From Nonomuraea helvata (GTDB lineage: Bacteria; Actinomycetota; Actinomycetes; Streptosporangiales; Streptosporangiaceae), in contig NZ_BAAAXV010000008.1 of assembly GCF_039535785.1 (NCBI RefSeq), positions 1,039,763 to 1,103,762 on the forward strand: a stretch of DNA of 64,000 nt, in the 5' to 3' direction. A program made the position numbers and the translations under genes. Below the pieces are notes generated by a model. That model was not told the DNA's origin. It ran no database searches and saw only the letters and a list, made by a program, of their open reading frames with translations. Shown here piece after piece: positions 52,301-61,276 of this stretch. How positions within the stretch are numbered: position 1 is the stretch's first letter; every line of letters begins with the position of its first letter.

Positions 52301-53388
52301 TCTACAAGGACATCCCGACCTGGGGCGACAAGAACAGCAAGAACTACAAGGTCGGCAAGTTCGTCGGCGAATGGGCTCCGGTCGTCATCGGCGGTGCAGG
52401 GGCGGTACGGGCGGGCGCTGCGAAGCTTGCCGAGAAAGCCGCGGCGAGGGCCGCCCGGAAGGGTGCGGCGAAAGTAGGGTCCAGGGCCGCAGCCAGAGCA
52501 GGGAGAAGCGGAGGAGGTTGCACACGCAACAGCTTCATCCCCGGCACCAAGGTGTTGATGGCGGACGGATCCTTCAAGGCGATCGAGCGGGTCAAGGTGG
52601 GCGATCGGGTCCTCGCCACCGACCCGGGCACCGGCAGAACAGAAGCGAGACAGGTTACCGCTTTGATCGTCGGTGAGGGCATCAAGCACCTCGTCAAGAT
52701 CACTGTGGACGTTGACGGCGACCGAGGCGATCGCACCGGGAGCGTCACCGCGACCGAAGGCCATCCGTTCTGGCTGGACGACCTGCGAGAGTGGCGTGAC
52801 GCGGACCAGCTGCAGCCGGGCATGTGGCTCCGCACCAGTGCCGGCACCCACGTCCAGATCACTGCCGTCCAGAAGTGGACCGCCACCCAACACGTCCACA
52901 ATCTGACGGCCGACGACATCCACTCTTACTATGTCCTGGCGGGCGCCACACCGGTGCTCGTTCACAATTGCGGCACTGGCTCAGTCTCCAACAGCAGGCC
53001 TAACGATCTTCCGATTGAACAAATGGAGGCTGACTTAGCGGGGATTTCCCCGATGGCTGCCGGCTCACCTGGTTTCTCGCGCGCAGCGTCTGAGGGCGGG
53101 ACCTTCCTCTGGACGGTCGGCGAGGGAGGAGACTTGAACATGGTTCGAGCCGCACCTGGCATCCACCACACAGTGGCGAGCGGCGGTGAGTCGGTCGCCG
53201 CCGCAGGGCAGGTGACGTTCCGAAGTGGTGGCGCGGTTTCTTCATTCGATAACCTCACCGGCCACTACACGCCGCCCTGTGCAGAGTGTGCTGCAGCGTT
53301 CATCGGGCGCGGCGTCGACGCCTTCGCCAAGGCCGGAATAAGAATTCCGCGATCAGTGATTACGGACTATGGCGGGAGGGCCCCGTAA
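46393..53388 (+). CDS. Secreted RHS-repeat polymorphic toxin with HINT domain
   Basis: The 2331-aa protein has a signal peptide, an N-terminal region ending in PSWVGDGFDLWPGFIERRY, and tens of YD/RHS repeats (about 1050-1840). The RHS core closes with LGAREYDADIGRFISVDP and DPDGL near 1866. A linker with a glycine/alanine hydrophobic patch leads to a pretoxin HINT domain (C2043 to the terminal HNC at 2191-2193) that should cleave itself and release the last 138 residues. That tail contains IHHT (2257-2260), GGESVAAAG, GHYTPPCAEC (2290-2299) and is not assignable with certainty. The GTG at 46393 has GGAGG 5 nt upstream. Confidence 0.88.
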   Translation: MRSGRNGRRVPRLVATLTALVVCAGLLAAAPVEAPPVAADTDRLLPKPADPDKTVAGHEIKVKPRKVDASVAHPAPPATVTWPKAGVAEVSLPAAAPGLRASAPAATKAGALPVWVGAAPSAPSAASSAVASAASSAAPDKVRVRMLDREAGRRAGVDGVMFSVEPAGPASVPEKLAVRLDYSGFARAYGASYGSRLRLVRFPACALSTPDAAGCRTATPVASANDTEHQSVSAEVTTASADGAATVLAAAPEPAGDKGDYKATPLSASATWGVGAQSGDFTWSYALRVPPVPGGLTPGVTLSYSSSSIDGRTSNTNTQPSWVGDGFDLWPGFIERRYKPCKDDGVPKNSTWDTYPGDLCWGYDNATMTLNGKGGELIPAGGNTWRMKNDDGTRIEKLTSDSVNNGDDDGEYWKVTTTDGTQYFFGLNTLALENPQTQSAWTVPVFGDDDGEPCHKAEFKDSWCRQAWRWNLDKIVDRDGNAITYFYKQETNHYGRNLKPEDETSYVRGGYLDHIDYGLRADNLFPGKAPARVDFEVSERCLRSEDADCAEDKIKDHPEYWEDVPWDLHCDADQECKEEHGTLSPTFWSRKRLTLIKTEILKENGVDYRPVDYWELKHAWGMADVDRQLLLTSIVHTGLAGQDPVVLPPVSFVYTQLPNRVDKFGDDVGPFVKNRLGTVYNEFGGVLDVNYSAADCTTADLPTPQTNQRRCFPTYWMKTSGESDHPTLDWFHKYVVTQTVQTDLTGGSPDMVTKYDYGIGHPAWHFDDDDGITPEKYKTWSQWRGYDKVRVISAATSGAPGQVDHWYFQGMDGDRLNTSGGKKDVEVSDDEGGGPYPDHESLQGFEVRTVTYDKAGGKVVSKSVASPWHHQTASRTRSWGTVTANLVGAKTTRQMTALDGGNWRETKTTTNTFDTTTGAPTQVDDFGDVAVDTDNRCTTVTMAAQNTADWLVALPAQVRTVAASCGKTVDFTKQLISDVRTYYDGGALGAAPTRGLVTATDKVAATGTTSTAVRYVPGSRTTYDAYGRPKTMTVVDNTADTPVERTTTTAYTETSGLTTKTTVTGPPVKSGDAGSAMTTTTELDPAWGNTLKSTDEGDKTTVFSYDALGRVTRVWAPGRGTDQLPDKQFGYQIVSGKIIAVSTKELNKDGGQDTAYELIDGWLRSRQTQQPGPDGGRLVSDTFYNAQGSVDRTYAAYYADGAPGTSLFGVDTPGQVETQTAYTYDGLGRVLTERLLAGNSDAGEKWRTTYAYGGDWTTVTPPDGGIPTTTLVDAQGRKIEVRQHKPGGYDSTFYTYTSRGDLASIKGFGGHNWTYNYDVRGRKVQASDPDKGVSTFTYDDLDRLVQTEDARGKKISTTYDPIGRQIARYDTTSGSPGTKLAEWTYDTVRKGQPTASIRYENGAVYTESVNFYDNQNRPTRTTVTLSGLPTAESALAPSAGYQFNTVYNLDGSVQSVSSPAAGGLPNEVIATTYDDLGRAIKLTSNLATYVIGTDYSKTSKLLGRRLSTGGKQVDQTYGYEFGTQRLKTSTTVHAGMPGVDRNATYGYDDAGNITQITDVSRDGTDNQCFRYDYLRRLTDAWTQATDSCVTDPASATLGGPAPYRTAYTFDASGNRATETQYDTSNKLTATRTYAYAGGTGVGASYKGHQLATVTTQTGTGGRTDSYAYDATGNTTRRTTGAGDQTLSWDAEGHLTKVTDSGAGETSFGYDSSGDRLIRRDPTGTTLYLSGLEIRLNKGATATQATRYYSHDGDTVAMRTTAGVTFLSPDHQGTGEVAIDATTGTLTKRRYTPFGQPRGTEAGGWPGERGFVGGTIDSSTSLTHLGAREYDADIGRFISVDPLFNLDYPQSWDGYSYANQTPVTQSDPDGLDGPLHGNPNCYYANKGCPHSNPGGGHSSPSSSPPAKKCHFLCHVRNFTGGAASGLLNGTLGTAKNFLADVYYGIVKMSCPPGIPTGCVAAADDAQANSPLYKDIPTWGDKNSKNYKVGKFVGEWAPVVIGGAGAVRAGAAKLAEKAAARAARKGAAKVGSRAAARAGRSGGGCTRNSFIPGTKVLMADGSFKAIERVKVGDRVLATDPGTGRTEARQVTALIVGEGIKHLVKITVDVDGDRGDRTGSVTATEGHPFWLDDLREWRDADQLQPGMWLRTSAGTHVQITAVQKWTATQHVHNLTADDIHSYYVLAGATPVLVHNCGTGSVSNSRPNDLPIEQMEADLAGISPMAAGSPGFSRAASEGGTFLWTVGEGGDLNMVRAAPGIHHTVASGGESVAAAGQVTFRSGGAVSSFDNLTGHYTPPCAECAAAFIGRGVDAFAKAGIRIPRSVITDYGGRAP

Positions 53389-53997
53389 ATGGGACTGGAG
53401 TCTGATCTTCTGGAGATTCGGAGCATTCCGGTTGATGGGCTCCCCGGCTGGATCCGCAGACGCTTTCCTGGAGGGAGCTCCCCCCAGTGGTGGTTGGCGG
53501 TTCTCGAGTCCCTGGAGACCAGCGTAACCCCCCTTAGGGAGGTGGCTCCAAGCCGACGGAGCCGCGACTTCAAGCTCGGCGTGGAGGTCGTCAGGTTGGC
53601 GGTCGCCAGGGGCGAGATCAGGCCGCCCGTGGGGGCGTACTGGATGCTGCGACTCGCAGCCGTGGCGCTCCGTTTCGACCCGCCGGTCGCCGGCCTGCCT
53701 GAGCTTCTGACGCCGGACGGAGCTGCTGAGTGGGCGCTCAATCGAATGCCTATCTCGCGTGAACAGGCGATCGTGGACTCTGAAGCCAGGAAATCGGAGT
53801 ACATGGCCGCCGACGATGATTTCTATGCGCCCGTCGGGCAGGCTTTCTCTGTGGATAACGAGGTAAATGTCGGATTTACTGCATTGCAGGACGTCGAACT
53901 AATCTTGTCTGCCCTTCCGTGGGTCTCTTCCGCGGTGACGACCAGCCGGACACGTCGCGAGATTGATGCCTGGCTAGCAATTCGGGATCAGCTGTAG
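53389..53997 (+). CDS. Probable immunity protein of the RHS toxin
   Basis: The 202-aa protein begins directly after the toxin stop (TAAATG) with GGGAGGG just upstream, so translation is coupled. It has no signal peptide or membrane helix and looks cytoplasmic and mostly helical (GVEVVRLAVARGEIRPP, AYWMLRLAAVAL). It is acidic and has no family I recognise. Position, size and uniqueness fit a cognate antitoxin protecting the producer and kin. Its last third is visibly AT-richer than neighbouring genes. The 3' end overlaps the convergent AfsR-like gene by 24 bp. Confidence 0.65.
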   Translation: MGLESDLLEIRSIPVDGLPGWIRRRFPGGSSPQWWLAVLESLETSVTPLREVAPSRRSRDFKLGVEVVRLAVARGEIRPPVGAYWMLRLAAVALRFDPPVAGLPELLTPDGAAEWALNRMPISREQAIVDSEARKSEYMAADDDFYAPVGQAFSVDNEVNVGFTALQDVELILSALPWVSSAVTTSRTRREIDAWLAIRDQL

Positions 53998-55881
53998 CGC
54001 TGAGTCTTCCTGCTCCATCGCCGCTAGCAATGCATTGCGCGGTTGATGGGCAGGTTCGGATTTGTGGGAAATGTGGTGGTGGACGGCCTGCTTCTCGGCG
54101 AACAGGCGTAGGAGGTGGGGCATGTGATAGCGGCCCGGTTCGGGGGAATCCAGGAGGCGGGCGTCGAGGAGTTTGTCGAGTAACTCTTCGGTCTGGTCGA
54201 GCGCTGTGTCGGCGACTGTGGCGGCGAGAGGGATCGTCACATGGAGGTGGCGTGAAAGGGCCAGAAGACAGAGCAAGCGAGTCAGATCTTCCCGGCTGGG
54301 GTCGCCCTCCAGGTCACGCAAACTGACGGCGAAGGAGGAGCGAAGGGACAGATCCTCTGCTTGAAGCTCGTCCAGGCGGTGCTGTTCGTTCTCCAGCTTG
54401 TCCGCCAGCCAACGCAGGGGCCAGCGTGGGCGGGACGTCAGGCGGGCGGCGACGATGCGTAGGGCGAGAGGGAGGCCTTCGCAGTAGCGGACAATTCGCA
54501 GAGCCGCGTCCGGCTCGGCGGCGACGCGGTCGTCGCCCGCCAGGCCGCCGAGCATGGTCAGCGATTCCTGCTCGGACAGGGCGTTCAGGTGGTGGACGGC
54601 ATGGCCCAGGCTTGTCAAGGAACGCCGGCTGGTTGACACGACCCCGCACCGCTCGCCTGGGAGCAGGGGTGCGACCTGGGCGCCGTCCACGGCGTTGTCC
54701 AGGAGCACGAGCATGCCACGGTCCGTCGTAAGAGACCGGAAACGGGCGGCCGCCTCGGCTGTTTCCGTCGGCACGTCCGACGGCGCGACACCGAGCGCCC
54801 GCAACATGCGCCCCAGGGCTTCGGCGGGCTGGAGGGGTTTCAGAGTTTCGCGGGATCCTTGCAGGTCGACGTAGAGGCACCCGCCGGGGAAGTGGTTGCG
54901 CAGGAGATGGGCCAGATGGATGGCCAGCGCCGACTTGCCCATGCCGCCGCCCCCGGTGATCACGACCGCTCCCGGCCCGTCAGAGCCGGTCATGCGCCGC
55001 TGTAATGAGGCCAGGTCTTTCTGCCGGCCGGTGAACGCCGGAACGTCCCGGGGCAGTTCCAGGGGCGGCGATGCCGAGGCGGGGCCCTCCTGCCCAGCGC
55101 TGAGGATGGCCACGGGACGAGCGGACGCTCCCGGACCCGGCAAGGACCGGCCCTCGAGGATGGCATGGTGCAGCTCTTGCAAGTCAGGTCCGGGTTCGAG
55201 GCCGAGTTCCTCCACAAGCACCTGTCGCGCCCGCCGGTAGGACTCCAGGGCGTCGGCGCGGCGGTCGGCCGCGTACAGCGCCCGCATGAGCTGCCCCCAC
55301 AGCCCTTCCCGCAGCGGATGCTCGCCAGTCAGCCCCTGAAGCTCCTGGATCAACTCGGGACCATGCCCCTGCAGCAGGCCCGCCTCGATGCGGGCCTCCG
55401 TGGCGGTCAGCCGGCGCTCGTCCAGCCTGCTCACCTCGGCGCTCACCGCCGTGGTGAGCAGGGCGTCGGAGTACGGCTCCCCGCGCCACAGCGCGAGCGC
55501 CTGGGTGAGGAGCAGATGGGCTTCCTCCGCGGCGCCCTTGGCCAGCGCCGCCCGCCCCCGCGCCGTCAGGGCGTCGAAGCGGGCGACGTCGGTCGCGTCG
55601 GCGGCGCAGCGCAACTCGTAGCCGGACGCCCGGGTGAGGACGGTCTCGCCGGCGAGGCCGCCGAGCGCGCGGCGCAGTTGCAGGATGTAGCCGCGGATCA
55701 GGGTCGCCGCCGTCGTGGGAGGCTTGGCGGGCCACAGCTCGGCGATCATGTGGGCTGTGGTGACCGGCCTTCCGGCCCCCATCGTCAGCAGGGCCAGCAG
55801 GGTCCGGGGGCGAGAGCCGGGGACCGAGACCCAGTCTGAGCCGGTCCAGACCCGTATCGGCCCGAGGACCTGTAACCGCAT
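53974..55881 (-). CDS. AfsR/SARP-type regulator with NB-ARC domain
   Basis: The 635-aa protein has a winged-helix DNA-binding domain (MRLQVLGPIRVWTG, about 1-95), a BTAD domain (about 97-245, ending ELGLEPGPDLQELHHAIL) and a STAND/NB-ARC ATPase with FTGRQKDL, Walker A TGGGGMGKSALA and Walker B GMLVLLDNAVD. It ends after the winged-helix part of the NB-ARC module without TPR repeats. AfsR-like proteins activate secondary metabolism when phosphorylated. The ATG at 55881 is chosen as the family start; a GTG at 55908 would add nine residues. Confidence 0.88.
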   Translation of the reverse strand: MRLQVLGPIRVWTGSDWVSVPGSRPRTLLALLTMGAGRPVTTAHMIAELWPAKPPTTAATLIRGYILQLRRALGGLAGETVLTRASGYELRCAADATDVARFDALTARGRAALAKGAAEEAHLLLTQALALWRGEPYSDALLTTAVSAEVSRLDERRLTATEARIEAGLLQGHGPELIQELQGLTGEHPLREGLWGQLMRALYAADRRADALESYRRARQVLVEELGLEPGPDLQELHHAILEGRSLPGPGASARPVAILSAGQEGPASASPPLELPRDVPAFTGRQKDLASLQRRMTGSDGPGAVVITGGGGMGKSALAIHLAHLLRNHFPGGCLYVDLQGSRETLKPLQPAEALGRMLRALGVAPSDVPTETAEAAARFRSLTTDRGMLVLLDNAVDGAQVAPLLPGERCGVVSTSRRSLTSLGHAVHHLNALSEQESLTMLGGLAGDDRVAAEPDAALRIVRYCEGLPLALRIVAARLTSRPRWPLRWLADKLENEQHRLDELQAEDLSLRSSFAVSLRDLEGDPSREDLTRLLCLLALSRHLHVTIPLAATVADTALDQTEELLDKLLDARLLDSPEPGRYHMPHLLRLFAEKQAVHHHISHKSEPAHQPRNALLAAMEQEDSALQLIPNC

Positions 55882-56015
55882 GTACCACCCGCGCCCATTC
55901 ATCGACACCAGGGCGAGCGATTCGCCGGTGCCTGGCCAGGGTGCCGCAACGGGCCGGTACGTTCCAGACTTTTGCGTCTGAGCGCAAAGTCGCAGCTCGC
56001 AGGGACGGGACAGGA

Positions 56016-57671
<1,656 letters not shown>

Positions 57672-57690
57672 GGGACACGCCTTCTTTCCT

Positions 57691-57710
57691 GTATGACCCT
57701 GTATGACCCT
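57691..57710. repeat. Two exact 10-bp tandem repeats
   Basis: GTATGACCCT occurs twice in a row, 19 bp before the start of the acetolactate synthase-like gene, and a third partial copy (GTACG) follows. It is in the leader of that gene. Confidence 0.6.
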
Positions 57711-57820
57711 GTACGCCGTCGTCCCTGCAAGCACCGGAGGGTCGCCGTTCATTCCGGTGGCCGGCGGGTAAGTGAAGAGCGGCTCCCCGCACTGATCCCG
57801 CACCACGAGGGGACCGGAAG

Positions 57821-58546
57821 ATGGTGGAGCGACCGTTCTGTCTGACGCTTCTGGGAGGCTTCCGGCTGCTGGCCGGAGGTGAGCAGCTCGCCGTCTCCAG
57901 CGGGTCCGAACGTCTGCTCGCATTCCTCGCCATCAGCCGCAGGACGGTGCCCCGGAGCGTGATGGCGACCACGCTCTGGCCCGACGCGCCGGAGAAGCGC
58001 GCGCAGGCCAACCTGCGTTCCGCGCTGGCCCGCCTCGACGGCGCCGGGCGGCGGATGCTCGACGTCGGGACGACCGAGATAGGGCTGTGCCCCGAGACCG
58101 GCGTGGACTTCGACGAGGCACGGGCGCTGGCGCAGCGCCTGCTCGATCGCACCGCCGAACTCGGCGAGAGCGAGGTCGGCACGCGGTCCGTCGAGGTGCT
58201 GTCCGACGGCCTGCTGCCCGGCTGGTACGAGGAGTGGGTCCTCGCCGCCGCGGACGAGTGGCACCAGCTGCGGCTGCACGCCCTGGAGGCGCTGTCGGCG
58301 ATCTTCGTACGGCAGGGGCGGTTCGCCGAGGCGGTCACGGCCGCGAGCGTGGCCGCGCACGCCGAGCCGCTGCGGGAGAGCGCCTGCGCCGCGCTCATCG
58401 AGGCCCATCTCGCGGAGGGTAACCAGGTGGAGGCGCTGCGCTATTTCCAGCTGTACGAGCGAAATCTCCGCACCGAACTCGGCCTCCAGCCGACCCCCCG
58501 ATTGTGCGAGCTGGTCGCGGCTCTGCGCGCCAGGCGAGAGCGCTGA
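57821..58546 (+). CDS. Stand-alone BTAD-domain regulator
   Basis: The 241-aa protein combines a short winged helix (FCLTLLGGFRLLAGGEQLAVSSGSERLLAFLAI, about 6-40) with a BTAD domain ending RTELGLQPTPRLCELVAAL. It is a minimal SARP-like protein without ATPase. SARP members bind direct repeats near -35 and activate secondary metabolism; the target is unknown. It diverges from the TPP enzyme gene 149 bp away. Confidence 0.85.
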   Translation: MVERPFCLTLLGGFRLLAGGEQLAVSSGSERLLAFLAISRRTVPRSVMATTLWPDAPEKRAQANLRSALARLDGAGRRMLDVGTTEIGLCPETGVDFDEARALAQRLLDRTAELGESEVGTRSVEVLSDGLLPGWYEEWVLAAADEWHQLRLHALEALSAIFVRQGRFAEAVTAASVAAHAEPLRESACAALIEAHLAEGNQVEALRYFQLYERNLRTELGLQPTPRLCELVAALRARRER

Positions 58547-58635
58547 GCCGGGCCGGTGACGCTCCCGTCACGCCGCCATCACGGCGCGGTGACACGGCCC
58601 CGGCCACGCTGTGGGTGACAGGAAGGGAGACCAGG

Positions 58636-58965
58636 ATGCGCATCAACAAGAGTCTGATGCTGGCTGGTCCAGCGCTTCTCGCCGCTGTCGCTCTCGGACC
58701 GGTCACGGCCTCGGCCACCCAGGCCCTCGCGGACACGACCGCGACCAGCGTGCAGACCAGCACGCACGCCGCGCCCGTGCCGCCCAAGGACAGGCAGAAG
58801 CAGTACAACCGCGGCAGGACCACCGGCTTCACGGAGGGTCGCGCCGACTGCAGGGCCAAGGCGCCGTACAACCTCCGGCGCACCGCAGGTGGTGGCTACT
58901 ACCAGCGCGGATTCATGGACGGTTACAACGAGGGGTTCCACAGCTGCACCCCGATGACCAAGTAA
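58636..58965 (+). CDS. Small secreted protein
   Basis: The 109-aa protein has a Sec signal peptide (SLMLAGPALLAAVALGPVTASA, cleavage probably after ASA or ALA near 27-32). The mature part is basic and contains YNRGRTTGFTEGRADC and YYQRGFMDGYNEGFHSC, two Gly/Arg/Tyr-rich segments with one cysteine each, probably a disulfide. Similar small extracellular proteins occur in actinomycetes without known function. The ATG has AGGGAGACCAGG upstream. Confidence 0.78.
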   Translation: MRINKSLMLAGPALLAAVALGPVTASATQALADTTATSVQTSTHAAPVPPKDRQKQYNRGRTTGFTEGRADCRAKAPYNLRRTAGGGYYQRGFMDGYNEGFHSCTPMTK

Positions 58966-58980
58966 CCTCCGCCCATGGAC

Positions 58981-59014
58981 GGGACCCCACCCCGCCGCCG
59001 CCGGGTGGGGTCCC
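58981..59014. terminator. Terminator hairpin between convergent genes
   Basis: GGGACCCCACCC (58981-58992) pairs perfectly with GGGTGGGGTCCC (59003-59014), 12 bp with a 10-nt loop, followed by CCCCCTTTCG. It sits between the secreted protein gene and the convergent aminotransferase gene and should act in both directions. Confidence 0.8.
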
Positions 59015-59024
59015 CCCCTTTCGC

Positions 59025-60203
59025 TCATGCCAGGCGGCCCACGCCGTCGAGCAGCCGCTCCACGTCGGAGCGGTCGTTGTAGTGGACCAGGCCCGCGCGC
59101 ACCGCCCCGCCCGAGTCGCGGATGCCGAGCGCGCCGGTCAGCTCCCAGGCGTAGTTGTGGCCGTTCCAGACGTTCACGCCGAGCCCGGCCAGATGCTCGG
59201 CCACCTGGCGCGGGGTGTGGCCGGCCACGTTGAAGTAGGCCGTGGCGGTCCGCCTGGCCGGCTTGCCGTACACCGTGACGTGCGGCATCGTCTCCAGCCC
59301 TTCGATCAGCCCCGCGAACAGCCCCAGCTCGTGCTCCTCCACCGCGGTCATCGAGGCCAGCAGGCGCTCGCGGCGGCTGCCCGCACCGGGCACCAGGGCG
59401 GCCAGGTGGTCCACGGCCGCCGTCACCCCGGCCAGGTCGGCGAACGCCGCCGTCCCCGTCTCGAACCGTTCCGGCACCGTGTCGGGAGATGAGGCCAGCT
59501 TGTCCGGCCTGAGCGTCTCCAGCAGCGCCGGGTCGGCCACGACGGCGCCGATGTGCGGCCCCGACCACTTGTACGCGCTCGTGGCGTAGAGATCGGCGCC
59601 GAGCGCGCGCATGTCCACCGGTCCGTGCGGGGTGGCGTGCACGCCGTCCACGTACATCAGCGCGCCCGCCCGGTGCGCCAGCTCGGCGATGGCGGGCACG
59701 TCGGGGCGGGTGCCGAGGATGTTGCTTGCCGCCGTCACCGCGACCACCCGGGTACGCTCGCCGATCAGCTCCGCGTACTGCTCGACCGGCAGTTCCCCGG
59801 TGACCGGGTCCACCTCCGCCCAGCGGACGCCGGCGCCGGTCTGGGTCCACGGGCGGACGTTCGCGTCGTGGTCGAGCCTGGAGACCACCACCTCGTCGCC
59901 CGGCCCGGTGAGGGTCCTGGCCAGCCGGTACGTCAGGGTGGTCATGTTCGGGCCGAGGATGACGCCGTCCGGGTGGCCGCCGACCAGGTCGGCCACGGCG
60001 GCGCGGCAGCCCGCCACGATGGCGTCCGAGCGGTGGCTGGCGGGGAAGGCGCCGCCGACGTTGCCGATGCCGGTCCGGTAGGCGGCGCAGACGGCGTCCA
60101 TCACGGATCGCGGGGTCTGGGTGCCGGCCGCGCCGTCGAGGTAGGCGAAGCCGTCGGCCAAGGCCGGATAAGAGGAACGTACCGATTCCACAGGGAAAGG
60201 CAT
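59025..60203 (-). CDS. Cysteine desulfurase-like PLP enzyme (aminotransferase class V)
   Basis: The 392-aa protein is a class-V PLP enzyme of the cysteine-desulfurase-like subfamily. It has YLDGAAGTQTPRSV, the SRLDHDANVRPW segment, VDGVHATPHGPVD with the PLP-ring Asp/His pair and the Schiff-base lysine in ATSAYKWSGPH. The IscS/SufS catalytic-loop cysteine is not seen, so it may act on another substrate. Its start lies only 9 bp from that of the divergent HTH_42 gene. Confidence 0.86.
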   Translation of the reverse strand: MPFPVESVRSSYPALADGFAYLDGAAGTQTPRSVMDAVCAAYRTGIGNVGGAFPASHRSDAIVAGCRAAVADLVGGHPDGVILGPNMTTLTYRLARTLTGPGDEVVVSRLDHDANVRPWTQTGAGVRWAEVDPVTGELPVEQYAELIGERTRVVAVTAASNILGTRPDVPAIAELAHRAGALMYVDGVHATPHGPVDMRALGADLYATSAYKWSGPHIGAVVADPALLETLRPDKLASSPDTVPERFETGTAAFADLAGVTAAVDHLAALVPGAGSRRERLLASMTAVEEHELGLFAGLIEGLETMPHVTVYGKPARRTATAYFNVAGHTPRQVAEHLAGLGVNVWNGHNYAWELTGALGIRDSGGAVRAGLVHYNDRSDVERLLDGVGRLA

Positions 60204-60212
60204 GATAGGTAG

Positions 60213-61253
60213 ATGCTCACCCTCAGGGACCTCAACCGGGCCACTTTGGCACGCCAGCACCTTCTCCAGCGGCACGAGGGTGACGTGGCGGACGTTGTGC
60301 ACCACCTGGTGGGGCTGCAGGCCCAGGAGCCGCGGCCCCCGTACCTCGGGGTGTGGTCCAGGCTGGCGGGGTTCGCGCGCGACGACCTGCACACGGCGCT
60401 GCACGCGCGCACGCTCGTGCGCGCCACCATGTGGCGGGCCACGCTGCACCTGGTGACGGCCGCCGACTTCGCCGCGTTCCGGCCGCTGCTGCGGCCCGCG
60501 CTGGAGGTCGCGGCGCGCCGCTTCGAGGGGCTCGACTTCGACGCCGTCGTGGCCGCCGCCGACCGGCTGCTGGCCGCGGGGCCGATGACCTTCAACGAGC
60601 TGCGGCCCCGGCTGCTGGAGGAGTTCCCCGGCGCGTACGACCGGGCGCTCGGATACACCGTGCGCCTGCTCACCCCGCTGATCATGGTGCCGACCGAGGA
60701 CCGGTGGAGTTTCCCGCGCGAGTCCGCCTTCGGCCTGCCCGGCGTCCCCCTGGCACCCGTCGGCGTGGAGACGCTGATCGGGCGCTACCTCGCCGCGTTC
60801 GGCCCGGCCACGCCCGCCGACGTGCAGACCTGGTCCGGGCTGCGCGGCCTCAAGCCGATCATGTCCGGCATGGACCTGGAGAGGATCAAGGACTGCACCG
60901 GAAGGGAGCTGTACGACCTGCCGGACGCGCCCAGGCCGGGCGGCGAGGCGCCCGCTCCCGTGCGGTTCCTGCCCGACTTCGACACCCTGATCCTGGGCCA
61001 CGCCGACCGGACCCGCGTGCTGGCCGACGAGTACAAGGGCCTGGTCGCCACCAAGAACCTCCGGGTCAAGGCGGTCTACCTGGTGGACGGCTTCGCGGCC
61101 GGGACATGGCAGATCAAGCGTGCGGGCAAGCGGGCCAAGCTGCTCATCAGCCCGTTCACCTCGACCCCGCTGGACCTGCTCGAGGAGGAGGGGCTGCGGC
61201 TGCTGGCCTTCGCCGAGCCCGACGCGGCCCCGTCCCTCGAGCTGGAGGCCTGA
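60213..61253 (+). CDS. HTH_42 protein with AlkZ-like QxQ motif
   Basis: The 346-aa protein belongs to the winged-helix HTH_42 (DUF1006) superfamily that includes the AlkZ and YcaQ DNA glycosylases. The signature VGLQAQEPRPPYLGVWSRLAGF puts Q36-A-Q38 exactly where AlkZ has its catalytic QxQ. Other family blocks are VRATMWRATLHLVTAADF, RYLAAFGPATPADVQTWSGL and PVRFLPDFDTLILGH. AlkZ unhooks bulky or cross-linked alkyl adducts made by natural products; the substrate here is unknown. The ATG start has AGGGAAAGG about 12 nt upstream inside the divergent gene. Confidence 0.85.
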   Translation: MLTLRDLNRATLARQHLLQRHEGDVADVVHHLVGLQAQEPRPPYLGVWSRLAGFARDDLHTALHARTLVRATMWRATLHLVTAADFAAFRPLLRPALEVAARRFEGLDFDAVVAAADRLLAAGPMTFNELRPRLLEEFPGAYDRALGYTVRLLTPLIMVPTEDRWSFPRESAFGLPGVPLAPVGVETLIGRYLAAFGPATPADVQTWSGLRGLKPIMSGMDLERIKDCTGRELYDLPDAPRPGGEAPAPVRFLPDFDTLILGHADRTRVLADEYKGLVATKNLRVKAVYLVDGFAAGTWQIKRAGKRAKLLISPFTSTPLDLLEEEGLRLLAFAEPDAAPSLELEA

Positions 61254-61276
61254 CCTCCGGCCGTCGTGAGCTGCGT

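Noticed and set aside
41056..54000. Integrated prophage or ICE
   Set aside because: Only a recombinase is present. There are no structural, relaxase, replication or excisionase genes, no tRNA, and no visible att repeats.
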